64,000 nucleotides of DNA, taken from NCBI RefSeq assembly GCF_008801925.2, contig NZ_CP062805.1, forward strand, positions 124,001 to 188,000, in the 5' to 3' direction. A model generated the notes under the pieces. It saw only the letters and a program-made list of their open reading frames with translations. It was not told the DNA's origin and did no database searches. The stretch comes from Cupriavidus basilensis. Its GTDB lineage: Bacteria; Pseudomonadota; Gammaproteobacteria; Burkholderiales; Burkholderiaceae. A program made the position numbers and the translations under genes. Shown here one piece after another: positions 16,748-24,482 of this stretch; the stretch's first letter is position 1; each line of letters opens with the position of its first letter.

Positions 16748-17977
16748 TTAGACGATTTCTGAGTCGATGAGGCCCGCGATGCATGTCGCGGACATGGAAA
16801 GTTCTTCCCTGAGAATGCGTTCGGTGTGCTCGCCCAGCGCCGGCGGCGGGTTGCGGAGCACGGCACTGGCGCCGTCGAAGCGGATGCCCAGGCCAACCTG
16901 CGGCACCAGGCCGGTAATGCCCTGGGTGGCGAAGAACATGCCGCTCTCGCGCAGCGGGATGTCGTCGGCCAGTTGGTCAATGCTGTTGATGGGGCCGGAC
17001 GGGATGCGGTGTTGCGCAAACAGCGCAAGCCAGTGCTGGCGTGGTTGCGTCGCAAGGAGTTCGGCAATGGCCTGCACGATCGCCTGGCGCGCCTCGCGCC
17101 GGCGGGCGTTGGTCTCGAATCCCGGTTGCCGCGCGTAGTCCGGACGCCCGACCGCCGTCCAGAAGCGCTGCCAGATGGCGTCGTTGCCGAGTCCCAGCGT
17201 GATGGGGGAATCCGCGGTATCGAAGACCTGATAGATCGCGATCACGGAATCAGTCCCGCCCGAGCGGTTCGGCGCCTCGCCGGAACCCAGATAGGGCACG
17301 ATCCGCGGCGCCATGAACCGCGCCATCGTCGCCACCATCGACACATCGATCTGCTTTCCGGCCCCCGTGCGTTCCCGTTCGAACAGCGCGGCCAGCGTGG
17401 CCATGGCAATGTCCTGGCCGGACAGCAGATCGGCGGCAGGGGTGCCGACCTTCTGGGGCGGGCGATCCGCCTCGCCGGTCAGGTGCATGACTCCTGAGTA
17501 GCCCTCTGCGATGAGGTCGTAGCATGGCAGGTCGGCGCGTTCGCCCTCGAGCCCGAACCCGGTCACGGACACATGGATCAGCCTGCCGTTGATGGCCTTG
17601 AGCGTCGTGTAATCGAGGCCGAGCTTTTCCTGCACACGCTGGGCGGTGTTGAGGACGACGACGTCGGCATGGCGCACCAGTTCATGCGCCACCCGCTGGC
17701 CCTCCGGGCGTGTGAGGTCGATGGTCATGCTCTGCTTGTTGCGGTTCATGCTCAGGAACCACAGGGACTCACCGTCCAGGAACGGCGGCCCCCAGCTGCG
17801 TGTATCGTCGCCGCCATGGCGCTTTTCCACCTTGACGACCTCGGCCCCCAGGTCGGCGAGCAGGAGCGTGCCATAAGGGCCAGCCACCGAGGTGGTGAAG
17901 TCGAGCACGCGAATACCCCGCAGGCAGGAAAGGCCTGCGCCGGGTGTCTGGAACGGGAGTGTCTTCAGTGTGTCCAT
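16748..17977 (-). CDS. Family III CoA-transferase (CaiB/BaiF), first gene of the catabolic operon
   Basis: 409 aa. GIRVLDFTTSVAGPYGTLLL and AEVVKVEKRHGGDDTRSW are typical of the family; the catalytic Asp lies in LPCYDLIAEGYSG near residue 155. It begins the long minus-strand operon, about 23 nt after the start predicted from the sigma-54 promoter at 18011-18026. Only distantly similar to the transferase at 8697. It probably transfers CoA to the incoming acid from a pathway product such as a dicarboxylyl-CoA, alongside the ATP-dependent ligase. Confidence 0.9.
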   Translation of the reverse strand: MDTLKTLPFQTPGAGLSCLRGIRVLDFTTSVAGPYGTLLLADLGAEVVKVEKRHGGDDTRSWGPPFLDGESLWFLSMNRNKQSMTIDLTRPEGQRVAHELVRHADVVVLNTAQRVQEKLGLDYTTLKAINGRLIHVSVTGFGLEGERADLPCYDLIAEGYSGVMHLTGEADRPPQKVGTPAADLLSGQDIAMATLAALFERERTGAGKQIDVSMVATMARFMAPRIVPYLGSGEAPNRSGGTDSVIAIYQVFDTADSPITLGLGNDAIWQRFWTAVGRPDYARQPGFETNARRREARQAIVQAIAELLATQPRQHWLALFAQHRIPSGPINSIDQLADDIPLRESGMFFATQGITGLVPQVGLGIRFDGASAVLRNPPPALGEHTERILREELSMSATCIAGLIDSEIV

Positions 17978-18010
17978 TTCAGGTCGGATCTACGCAAGTG
18001 ACCGACATAC

Positions 18011-18026
18011 TGCAAAGCGTGTGCCA
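18011..18026 (-). promoter_or_regulatory. Sigma-54 (-24/-12) promoter of the catabolic operon
   Basis: Read on the minus strand this is TGGCACACGCTTTGCA: a perfect TGGCAC, the correct 10-bp GG-GC gap and a perfect TTGCA. The predicted start near 18000 leaves a leader of about 23 nt before the CoA-transferase ATG at 17977. The sigma-54 activator gene is divergent, starting at 18246. Confidence 0.85.
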
Positions 18027-18061
18027 ACACATGGCGCGAAATTTGCGGCTACGCGAGTGAT

Positions 18062-18079
18062 TGCCTGGGGGCTTAGGCA
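18062..18079. promoter_or_regulatory. Inverted repeat TGCCT-N8-AGGCA
   Basis: TGCCT at 18062-18066 and AGGCA at 18075-18079 form a short inverted repeat between the sigma-54 promoter and the activator gene. It could bind the activator or another regulator. Five-base arms are weak evidence alone. Confidence 0.25.
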
Positions 18080-18190
18080 CTGCCTGCGTTAGCGGCCTTG
18101 CGGGCGGATCGGAAGGCCGACGAACCGGGGGGAAACTGCTTAGAATGAGACTGTCTTTGCAGTGTCCTTGCCTGCCATCGAGAAGGCAAT

Positions 18191-18211
18191 TGTGTAGTCG
18201 CCGAATACACA
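18191..18211. promoter_or_regulatory. Perfect inverted repeat TGTGTA-N9-TACACA (candidate activator site)
   Basis: TGTGTA (18191-18196) and TACACA (18206-18211) are perfect 6-bp arms about 165 bp upstream of the sigma-54 -24 element on the minus strand, the usual place for an enhancer. It is also 35 bp upstream of the activator gene, so it could mediate autoregulation. The right part, CGAATACAC, recurs upstream of the importer operon at 405-413. Confidence 0.5.
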
Positions 18212-18245
18212 GCGTTCCGTAAAACAGACGAACCGTGGTGGAGAC

Positions 18246-19928
18246 ATGAAACGAGAATCAGAGGGCGTCCTCGTACTCGATGCCGAGGGCAACACAACAT
18301 TCGCCAGCGGACTCGGCAGGGATTCGCTGGTCGCCAAGTCGCTGGGCCGGCTCTGGCAGAACCGCGACCGCGTGCCGCTCAGGCGGATGTCGGCCATGGC
18401 CGACCTGGAGCGCCCACTGACGGTCGCGGCGATCCCGACGCGCGATTCAGTGTGCTTCCTGATCTTTGCCGTGCAGGAAGGCGATGAGCTGAGCGAGTTC
18501 CTGGCAAGCGTGGATGCGGCGCCGGACATCCTCAGGCATTTCATTACCGATCCCTACAAGGCGATGGTCGTGGTGGATACGTCGGCGCGCATCACTTACA
18601 TGAGCCCGGTCCATGAGCGCTTTTTCGGCCTCAAGCATGGCGAGGCGATCGGGCGGGATGTGACATCGGTGATCGAGAACACGAAGCTGCAGGAGGTGGT
18701 AGCGACCGGCAAGGGGCAGGTGGCCCAGTTGCAGGAGATGAACGGCGTGACGCGCGTGGTGTCGCGGCTGCCGATCTTCGATCGCAACAAGCGCGTCGTG
18801 GCAGCCATCGGGCAGGTGATGTTCAAGGGGCCCGAGGCCATGCGCGAACTCACCGTGGAGCTTGCCAAGGTCAAGCAGGAACTCGATTTCTATCGCCGGG
18901 AGTTGTCCGGGATCCGCAACCGGAGCTACGGCCTGGATCAGATCGTGGGCAGCAGCGATGCCGTGCGACGGCTGAAGGAGGACATCCTGCGCGTGGCGCC
19001 ATTGGATGTGCCGGTATTGCTGGCGGGCGAGAGCGGGACCGGCAAGGAGATGGTGGCGCACGCGATCCATATGCTAAGCCCGCGCAGCGACAAGCCGTTA
19101 GTGCTGGTGAACTCGGCGGCGATGCCGCCCAACCTGGTCGAGAGCGAACTGTTTGGCTATGAGCCCGGCGCTTTCACCGGCGCGGACCGAAAAGGCCGCA
19201 AGGGCAAGTTCGAGGCCGCCGATACCGGCACGCTGTTTCTCGATGAAATCGGCGACATGCCGATCGACATGCAGGTCAAGCTGCTTCGCGTGCTGCAGGA
19301 TGGCCAGTTCGAGCGTGTCGGGGGCGATCGCGCCCGGCATTCGGATTTCCGCCTGATATCGGCCAGCAATCGGGACTTCAAGGCGATGATCGCCAACTCG
19401 AGCTTCCGGCTGGACCTGTTCTATCGGATCAGCGCGGTGACGCTGCGGCTGCCGGCATTGCGCGACCGTCTGGAGGACATTCCGGAGCTGGCCGATACCT
19501 TCCTGGAGGCGTTTGCGATCCGGCACGGCGCGCCGAAGAAGTCGATTGCCGAATCCGCGATCCGCTTCCTCCAGTCGCGCGCCTGGCCGGGAAATATCCG
19601 GCAACTGCAACATGCGATCGAGCGCGCGGCAATCTTCTGCGACGGACCGGTCTTGTCGGTCGCAGAGTTCGGCAGTATGGAAGGCGCTGAGCAGACGCTG
19701 GCGTGGCGCCAGAGCGGAGCCCCGGCGGGCGCCGCGGAAAAGTCGCGGCAGCCCGATATCCGTGAAGCGAAGGAACGGCTGGAATCGGCGTTGATTTTGG
19801 AAGCCATGCGCCGTACCGGTGGTAACAAGAAGCGCGTCGCCGAAGAACTTGGGATCTCGCGTTCGTACCTCTACAAGCGCCTGAGCATGATGGAGGAAGA
19901 AAAGAGCGAGGTGCCGGCGCCGCGCTAG
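18246..19928 (+). CDS. Sigma-54-dependent transcriptional activator (PAS-AAA+-Fis)
   Basis: 560 aa enhancer-binding protein. A PAS domain at ~100-195 is followed by a short coiled linker (ELAKVKQELDFYRREL) and the AAA+ domain: Walker A GESGTGKE at 261-268, GAFTGA at 308-313, Walker B LFLDEIGD near 330. The C-terminal Fis-type helix-turn-helix is NKKRVAEELGISRSYLYKRL. There is no receiver domain, so it probably senses a ligand, perhaps through the PAS or the ~95-residue N-terminal region. GGTGGAGA precedes the ATG. Sigma-54 promoters flank it at 456, 18011 and 24264, making it the likely master regulator of Region A. Confidence 0.93.
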   Translation: MKRESEGVLVLDAEGNTTFASGLGRDSLVAKSLGRLWQNRDRVPLRRMSAMADLERPLTVAAIPTRDSVCFLIFAVQEGDELSEFLASVDAAPDILRHFITDPYKAMVVVDTSARITYMSPVHERFFGLKHGEAIGRDVTSVIENTKLQEVVATGKGQVAQLQEMNGVTRVVSRLPIFDRNKRVVAAIGQVMFKGPEAMRELTVELAKVKQELDFYRRELSGIRNRSYGLDQIVGSSDAVRRLKEDILRVAPLDVPVLLAGESGTGKEMVAHAIHMLSPRSDKPLVLVNSAAMPPNLVESELFGYEPGAFTGADRKGRKGKFEAADTGTLFLDEIGDMPIDMQVKLLRVLQDGQFERVGGDRARHSDFRLISASNRDFKAMIANSSFRLDLFYRISAVTLRLPALRDRLEDIPELADTFLEAFAIRHGAPKKSIAESAIRFLQSRAWPGNIRQLQHAIERAAIFCDGPVLSVAEFGSMEGAEQTLAWRQSGAPAGAAEKSRQPDIREAKERLESALILEAMRRTGGNKKRVAEELGISRSYLYKRLSMMEEEKSEVPAPR

Positions 19929-19970
19929 GCGGTTGCGCGGGCCGGCGGTGCAAGCGTCGCTAGTGCCCGC

Positions 19971-21029
19971 CTACGGAATGATCCGGTTTGCGCGCAGTTC
20001 GTCGAACTGGCGCAGGAACATTTGCTCCGAATCCACGGCTTCGCTGAAGCCATGCTGGCGAGCCTTGGTGGTGGACGAAATGACGTCGAACTCCGGGGTG
20101 AAGACGAAGTTTCCGTACTTCCAGCCCACCAGTTGCTCGTACGGGATCGGCCGCAGGTCGTGCTCCCTGACCAGTCGCTCCCAGAGCGGTCCCTTGTCGG
20201 CCATCATGTGGACCAGATCGATCTTCTGGGCCGCAGCGGTTTCCATGTCGAAGTAGCGCGCGATGGCGGGCCACAAGTCCTGCCACCGGAAAATGTCGCC
20301 GTTGGTGATGTTGAACGGCTCGTTGGCAGCGGCCGGATCGGTTGCCATCCACTTGCAGGCGCGTGCCAGCAAGCCGCTGTCGGTCACGTTGTACAGCGCG
20401 CGCGCGTTGGCCTCGGAGCCCGGATGGCGCAACGGCAGCCCCAGTGCCTTGGAGATAGTGGCGTACACGGCGAGGACCATGACGAGATTCATCGGGTTGC
20501 CGATGGCAAAGCCGCAGATGCCGTGGGGGCGCGCGGCAGACCACGTCCACGCCTTGCCTTTCTGGCGCTGGGCGATGAATGCCTGCTGGTCATAGTAGAA
20601 GTTGGGCGGCATGTGACCCGGGTCGGTTTCCTTTGCGGGCGTCTTGAACGGTCCGAGATGATTGCCATACCACTTGGTGCCGTGCATCAGGTTGACGTGC
20701 TGGAGCCGGTCCGCCACCGGCTCGATGGCATCCATCAGGTTCGCGAGCAATGCCATGTTCGGCGCCACCATTTCGGCCCAGCCGGCCTTCTCGATGTAGG
20801 CAGAGAAGAAGATATGGGTGACCTCCCGCAGCCCGCCGAGCTTGGCCTTCGTATCGCCGGCGTCAAGCAGGTCGGCCGGGATGTGGCGGTACTCGCCGGT
20901 GATATCTGGCTCGCGACGCGAAACGGCGATCACATCCCATTCCGGGTCGGCGGCAAGCAGCCGCAGCAGGTTCCGTCCTACCACGCCGGTGGCGCCGGCA
21001 ATCAGTGCGGTCTTCCTTGGTTGTGTCAT
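19971..21029 (-). CDS. PRISE-like SDR (progesterone 5-beta-reductase/iridoid synthase fold)
   Basis: 352 aa atypical SDR. NAD(P) binding is by GATGVVGRNLLRLL near residue 11. HGTKWYGNHLGPF near 115 and NFYYDQQ near 143 carry the Lys and Tyr typical of PRISE enzymes. It also has AARPHGICGFAIGNPMN, common in this group. Members reduce activated C=C bonds such as enones and enals. It is the last gene of the MFS operon and converges on the sigma-54 activator (42-nt gap). The substrate is unknown; an enone intermediate of alicyclic or terpenoid breakdown is possible. Confidence 0.82.
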   Translation of the reverse strand: MTQPRKTALIAGATGVVGRNLLRLLAADPEWDVIAVSRREPDITGEYRHIPADLLDAGDTKAKLGGLREVTHIFFSAYIEKAGWAEMVAPNMALLANLMDAIEPVADRLQHVNLMHGTKWYGNHLGPFKTPAKETDPGHMPPNFYYDQQAFIAQRQKGKAWTWSAARPHGICGFAIGNPMNLVMVLAVYATISKALGLPLRHPGSEANARALYNVTDSGLLARACKWMATDPAAANEPFNITNGDIFRWQDLWPAIARYFDMETAAAQKIDLVHMMADKGPLWERLVREHDLRPIPYEQLVGWKYGNFVFTPEFDVISSTTKARQHGFSEAVDSEQMFLRQFDELRANRIIP

Positions 21030-21044
21030 GGTGTCTTTTGCTGG

Positions 21045-21761
21045 TTATCGAATGGCCCGGCCGCCGTCGACGCTCAGGGACGCTCCGGTGATGAAGGCGG
21101 CTTCCGCGCTGCACAGGAAGGCCGCCGCCGCTGCCTGGTCTTCCGCGGTCGAGATTCGCTTCAGGGGATGCAACGCCAGCCGCTCCTGGGCCCGATCCGC
21201 GGTGTTGCCATGAATGTTGCGGAACATCGGGGTATCGACGGTGCCGGGGCAGATCGCGTTGACGCGAATGCCGTCGTTGGCCAGTTCCAGTGCCAGGGCG
21301 CGGGTCAGGGAATCCACGCCGCCCTTGCTGGCGGCGTAAGCGCTGTGACGCAGGCTGCCGCGCAGCGCGTCGATGGAGGCCACATTGAGGATGCACGGCG
21401 AGTCGCTGCGCTTCAGCAGCGTCAGCATGGTCCGGCAGCCAAGGAAGGCGCCGGTCAGGTTGACGCCGATGACTTCGTTCCAGTCCGCCAGGCTGGTGTC
21501 CTCCAATGGCGCCTCGCGCAGGATGCCGGCATTGTTCACCAGCACGTCGAGTTGCCCGACTTCGGTACCGATACGATCTGCCAGCCTTTGCCAGTCCGCT
21601 TCGGAGCGGACATCACCGCTTACGGCGCGCTCGCGATCCTGCGGCATGCGGTCAAATCGGTATACGGTCCAGCCGTCCCGTTCGAAGCGTTCGGCAATGG
21701 CAAGGCCAATGCCAACGGCCGCCCCGGTAACCAGCGCCGTTCTTGGTTTCGCTTCAGGCAT
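21045..21761 (-). CDS. SDR-family oxidoreductase
   Basis: 238 aa classical SDR. TGAAVGIGLAIAERF is near residue 10 and VNNAGIL near 77; the catalytic Ser is in NVASIDALRG and Tyr-Lys in YAASKGGV near 147; the C-terminal FITGASLSVDGGRAIR is standard for FabG-like proteins. The ATG at 21761 follows AGAGGAAC and overlaps the upstream AroQ-like gene by 8 nt. The gap to the PRISE gene is 15 nt. It probably oxidises or reduces a hydroxy/keto intermediate in the same pathway. Confidence 0.88.
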   Translation of the reverse strand: MPEAKPRTALVTGAAVGIGLAIAERFERDGWTVYRFDRMPQDRERAVSGDVRSEADWQRLADRIGTEVGQLDVLVNNAGILREAPLEDTSLADWNEVIGVNLTGAFLGCRTMLTLLKRSDSPCILNVASIDALRGSLRHSAYAASKGGVDSLTRALALELANDGIRVNAICPGTVDTPMFRNIHGNTADRAQERLALHPLKRISTAEDQAAAAAFLCSAEAAFITGASLSVDGGRAIR

Positions 21762-22197
21762 GTTTGTTCCTCTTGTGAATGACCTTCTGGATGGCAACCA
21801 GCGCAAGCCGGTAGGAGTCGACACCAAGCCCTGTCACCATGCCTGCGCTCTCGGAAGCGGTAACAGAATGCATGCCGCGGGCGTCGATATTGCTCATATG
21901 CACTTCGATGTAGGGCAGCGGCACCGCTTTCAGGCAATCGCGCAAGGCATGACCCGCATAGAGAAAGCCCGCGGGATTCATGACAAGACCGTCTACTTGC
22001 TCGCGTGTGGCGCGATAAATGGCGCTGATGGCTTCACCTTCGACGTTGGTGTAGAGGATGTCGAGTTGCATGCCGAGCCCCACGGCGTCCGCGCGCAGGA
22101 TGTCGTCCAGTTCGGCGGCGGTGGTGGTGCCATAGATTTCCGGCTGGCGAAAACCCAGATACTCCATGTTGGCACCCTGGATCAGCAGAATTCGCAT
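21754..22197 (-). CDS. AroQ-like (type II dehydroquinase fold) protein with altered active site
   Basis: 147 aa, the usual AroQ length. ILLIQGANMEYLGFRQPEIYG aligns with the AroQ N-terminus and keeps Asn10, Arg17 and the catalytic Tyr22; EVHMSNIDAR keeps the second catalytic His (100) and Arg107. However, the NPGAxTH element reads NPAGFLY, so the histidine after it is Tyr80, and the segment after Arg107 is about three residues short and loses the next arginine. Dehydroquinate dehydration therefore looks doubtful. It lies between an MFS operon start and SDR genes, not among aro genes. A related dehydratase or hydrolase role is possible. Confidence 0.78.
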   Translation of the reverse strand: MRILLIQGANMEYLGFRQPEIYGTTTAAELDDILRADAVGLGMQLDILYTNVEGEAISAIYRATREQVDGLVMNPAGFLYAGHALRDCLKAVPLPYIEVHMSNIDARGMHSVTASESAGMVTGLGVDSYRLALVAIQKVIHKRNKHA

Positions 22198-22829
22198 TAC
22201 AAGTCCTCCTGGTTCAGTGAGCACAGCAGACGATAGGTGCCGACGTAGGCGTCCGGGAACTGCCGGCGCAGCGTGTTCGCCACGCGATTTGCCACTTCGG
22301 GCCGCAGGTATTCCAACACCAGGCAGGCGTTGATCTTCACGTCACCGCCGCGCAGTGCTTCTTCTGCGGAGATCTCCTTCGTGTCGGGCTCCGCCGAGAT
22401 CCACATCTCGGAATGCGTGTGCGCCGCGTCGACCTCCAGCATGCCAACGGCGTCGCGCAGCCGCGGGTAGGCATCGGCTGCATTCAGCGCAACGGTCAGC
22501 ACCACGCTGCCGCGACTCGCCCCGCGGAGATCGCGCCGCTCGCAGACCGTGCGGGACATGTTGGTGAAGCCGTCCTGCATCATGGAGATGGTGCGCGCGG
22601 TGGGGTGGGCGAGCCGTTCGCGATATGCCGCCGACCTCAGCACCTCGGGATGGACCACCTCGTAGGTGGTCAGGAACTGCCGCGAAGCGCAGATGGCTTC
22701 GAACCGGCGACCCGTCAGGAAGCCGGCGATGCCAAGCCGCTCCGGCAGGTGTTCCTCCTGATACCAGGATTCGTAGGCTGCTGCGCGCGACGCATTGCAG
22801 TCATTCCAGATAGCCAGGATCCCGCTCAT
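22197..22829 (-). CDS. Dimeric alpha/beta-barrel family protein, function unknown
   Basis: 210 aa. The start MSGILAIWNDCNAS is followed by YESWYQEEHLPERLGIAGFL, the W-Y-x-x-E-H-L-P-E-R pattern of EthD/DUF4286-like ferredoxin-fold proteins. The second half (DVKINACLVLEYLRPEVANR) may be a second barrel half. Its ATG at 22829 overlaps the MFS stop (ATGA) and its stop overlaps the AroQ-like start (TAATG), so it is tightly coupled. Such proteins are often small ligand-binding or cyclase/isomerase-type enzymes in catabolic operons. No catalytic residues are assigned. Confidence 0.7.
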   Translation of the reverse strand: MSGILAIWNDCNASRAAAYESWYQEEHLPERLGIAGFLTGRRFEAICASRQFLTTYEVVHPEVLRSAAYRERLAHPTARTISMMQDGFTNMSRTVCERRDLRGASRGSVVLTVALNAADAYPRLRDAVGMLEVDAAHTHSEMWISAEPDTKEISAEEALRGGDVKINACLVLEYLRPEVANRVANTLRRQFPDAYVGTYRLLCSLNQEDL

Positions 22830-24184
22830 GCGCGTGCTCCGGCTTGCGCTTCGGCCGACCTGAGTTGCCGGGGCAGCCCCAATGCCATGCACGCGGCGAT
22901 CACGAACGTTCCTGCCAGGAACACCAGGCCAACGGTGTCGGTGTGGAAGGTCTGGCGGAACACGCCGAGGATGTATGGGCCGAAGAAGCCGCCGATATTG
23001 CCGACGGAATTCACGAGCGCCAGAGCAACGGCCGCCCGTGCGCCGGCAAAGTGCTGTGACGGAAAGCTGTAGAACAGGGGCACGGCTGCCTGCATGCAGG
23101 CAGCCATGCATAGCCCGGCGAACGCCAGGATAGCGCTCTGCGCGAATGCGGACATGGTCAATCCGATCGCCGCCAGCATCAGGATGGCGCTGAGCACGCC
23201 GGCGCGATTCTTTTCGCGCGGCGGAATGCGCGACAGCGTGAAGAGCGCCATGGCGCAGAACACCCAGGGCACCGCCGAGAGCAGTCCGGCCTGGACCGCG
23301 CTGACCGAGAAGCGCAGCTTGATGATCTGCGGCAGCCAGTAGGTGACGGCGTAGAAGCCGATGAGCATGGACGTGTACTGGAAGCAGTAGTACCACGCCG
23401 CGCGGGTCTTCATGACCGAGGCGATGGCGCTCAGGCCGTGACTGTCATCGGCCCCGCTGTTCCGGTCGCTGCGGATCGCCGCGATGAGCGTCTGCTTCTC
23501 GCGGGCCGTCAGCCATCGCGCCTTCTCAGGGGTGCTGGCCATGGCGAAACAGGTGATGATGCCCACCACCACGGCCAGGGCGCCCTCGATGATCAGGACC
23601 CACTGCCAGCCGGAAACGCCAAGGATCCCGTCCATGGTCAATAGGGCGGCGGTCATGGCGCTGCCCAGCGCCAGTGAAATGGGAATGCCGATCTGGAATA
23701 CCGCAAATGCCCTGGTCAGATAGCGGATCGGCACGAACAGACTGAGATAGAAGAGAATGCCGGGGTAAAAGCCGGCTTCGCCGACCCCAAGCAACAGGCG
23801 GAAGATATAGAGCGACGTGGCACCGGTGACCAGGGATGTGCCCATGCAGATCAGGCCCCACGTGACCATGATCCGGGCGATCCAAAGCTTGGCGCCGTAA
23901 CGTTGCAGAGCAATGTTCGATGGGATCTCGAACAGCACATAACCGATAAAGAAGAGTCCCGAGGCCAGACCGAACATTGCCGGCGTCAGGCCGAGCGCGG
24001 CTTGCATGTCGGGGCCGGCAACGGAGAGGTTGGTGCGGTCGACATAGGACACGAAGATCCCGATCAATGCCAGAGGCATGATCTTTCGGATGACTTTCGA
24101 TACGATGCGCTGCTGTTCTGCGATGCTCTCATCAACCGCATCGGGACTAAGTGCCCCGGGAATGGACTGAAGCGATGTCGTCAT
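22826..24184 (-). CDS. MFS transporter, anion:cation symporter (ACS) type
   Basis: 452 aa, about 12 membrane segments. FVSYVDRTNLSVAGPDMQAALGL near residue 45 and RLLLGVGEAGFYPGILFYLSLF near 128 are hallmarks of the ACS family (phthalate, hexuronate, tartrate and similar carriers). The ATG at 24184 has a GGAGGA ribosome-binding site and lies about 68 nt after the start predicted from the sigma-54 promoter at 24264. First gene of a five-gene operon. It is probably a second uptake route for an organic acid used by the same regulon. Confidence 0.9.
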   Translation of the reverse strand: MTTSLQSIPGALSPDAVDESIAEQQRIVSKVIRKIMPLALIGIFVSYVDRTNLSVAGPDMQAALGLTPAMFGLASGLFFIGYVLFEIPSNIALQRYGAKLWIARIMVTWGLICMGTSLVTGATSLYIFRLLLGVGEAGFYPGILFYLSLFVPIRYLTRAFAVFQIGIPISLALGSAMTAALLTMDGILGVSGWQWVLIIEGALAVVVGIITCFAMASTPEKARWLTAREKQTLIAAIRSDRNSGADDSHGLSAIASVMKTRAAWYYCFQYTSMLIGFYAVTYWLPQIIKLRFSVSAVQAGLLSAVPWVFCAMALFTLSRIPPREKNRAGVLSAILMLAAIGLTMSAFAQSAILAFAGLCMAACMQAAVPLFYSFPSQHFAGARAAVALALVNSVGNIGGFFGPYILGVFRQTFHTDTVGLVFLAGTFVIAACMALGLPRQLRSAEAQAGARA

Positions 24185-24263
24185 GTCTCCTCCATTGTTG
24201 GAGTGGATGTTGGATAGTTAGGACGGAAGAAGCTCACCGGAAATCCCTCCGCCGGGGAAGCCT

Positions 24264-24279
24264 CGCAACATCGATGCCA
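24264..24279 (-). promoter_or_regulatory. Sigma-54 (-24/-12) promoter of the MFS operon
   Basis: On the minus strand it reads TGGCATCGATGTTGCG, with exact GG-GC spacing and two mismatches to TGGCAC-N5-TTGCW. Predicted start near 24252, 68 nt before the MFS ATG. A TACATGTTTGC at 24361-24371 resembles TACATGTTCGC at 369-379 upstream of the importer's sigma-54 promoter. A 19-bp palindrome (TGGCGCGCG, G, CGCGCGCCA) lies further upstream at 24389-24407. Confidence 0.65.
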
Positions 24280-24421
24280 TGTCCGCGACGACGCAACTGA
24301 AGGGCAAACAGGCGTGCCTTCTGGGGTCGGAGCGTTGTCAGGATGACAATTGTGTCCACGTACATGTTTGCCGCGAGGACATCGGTCCTGGCGCGCGGCG
24401 CGCGCCACTCAAAAAAGGCTG

Positions 24422-24449
24422 GAAAGAACGGCCGGCATCAGGCCGGCCG
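24422..24449 (-). terminator. Rho-independent terminator of the aldo/keto reductase gene
   Basis: On the minus strand CGGCCGGC-ctgat-GCCGGCCG (24449-24429) forms an 8-bp GC stem followed by TTCTTT, with a run of six Ts ten bases further on. It lies 33-60 nt beyond the aldo/keto reductase stop and separates that gene from the MFS operon. Confidence 0.75.
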
Positions 24450-24482
24450 GTCGCGGCGGCGTCGGGCTGTCAGTGCCAGGTC

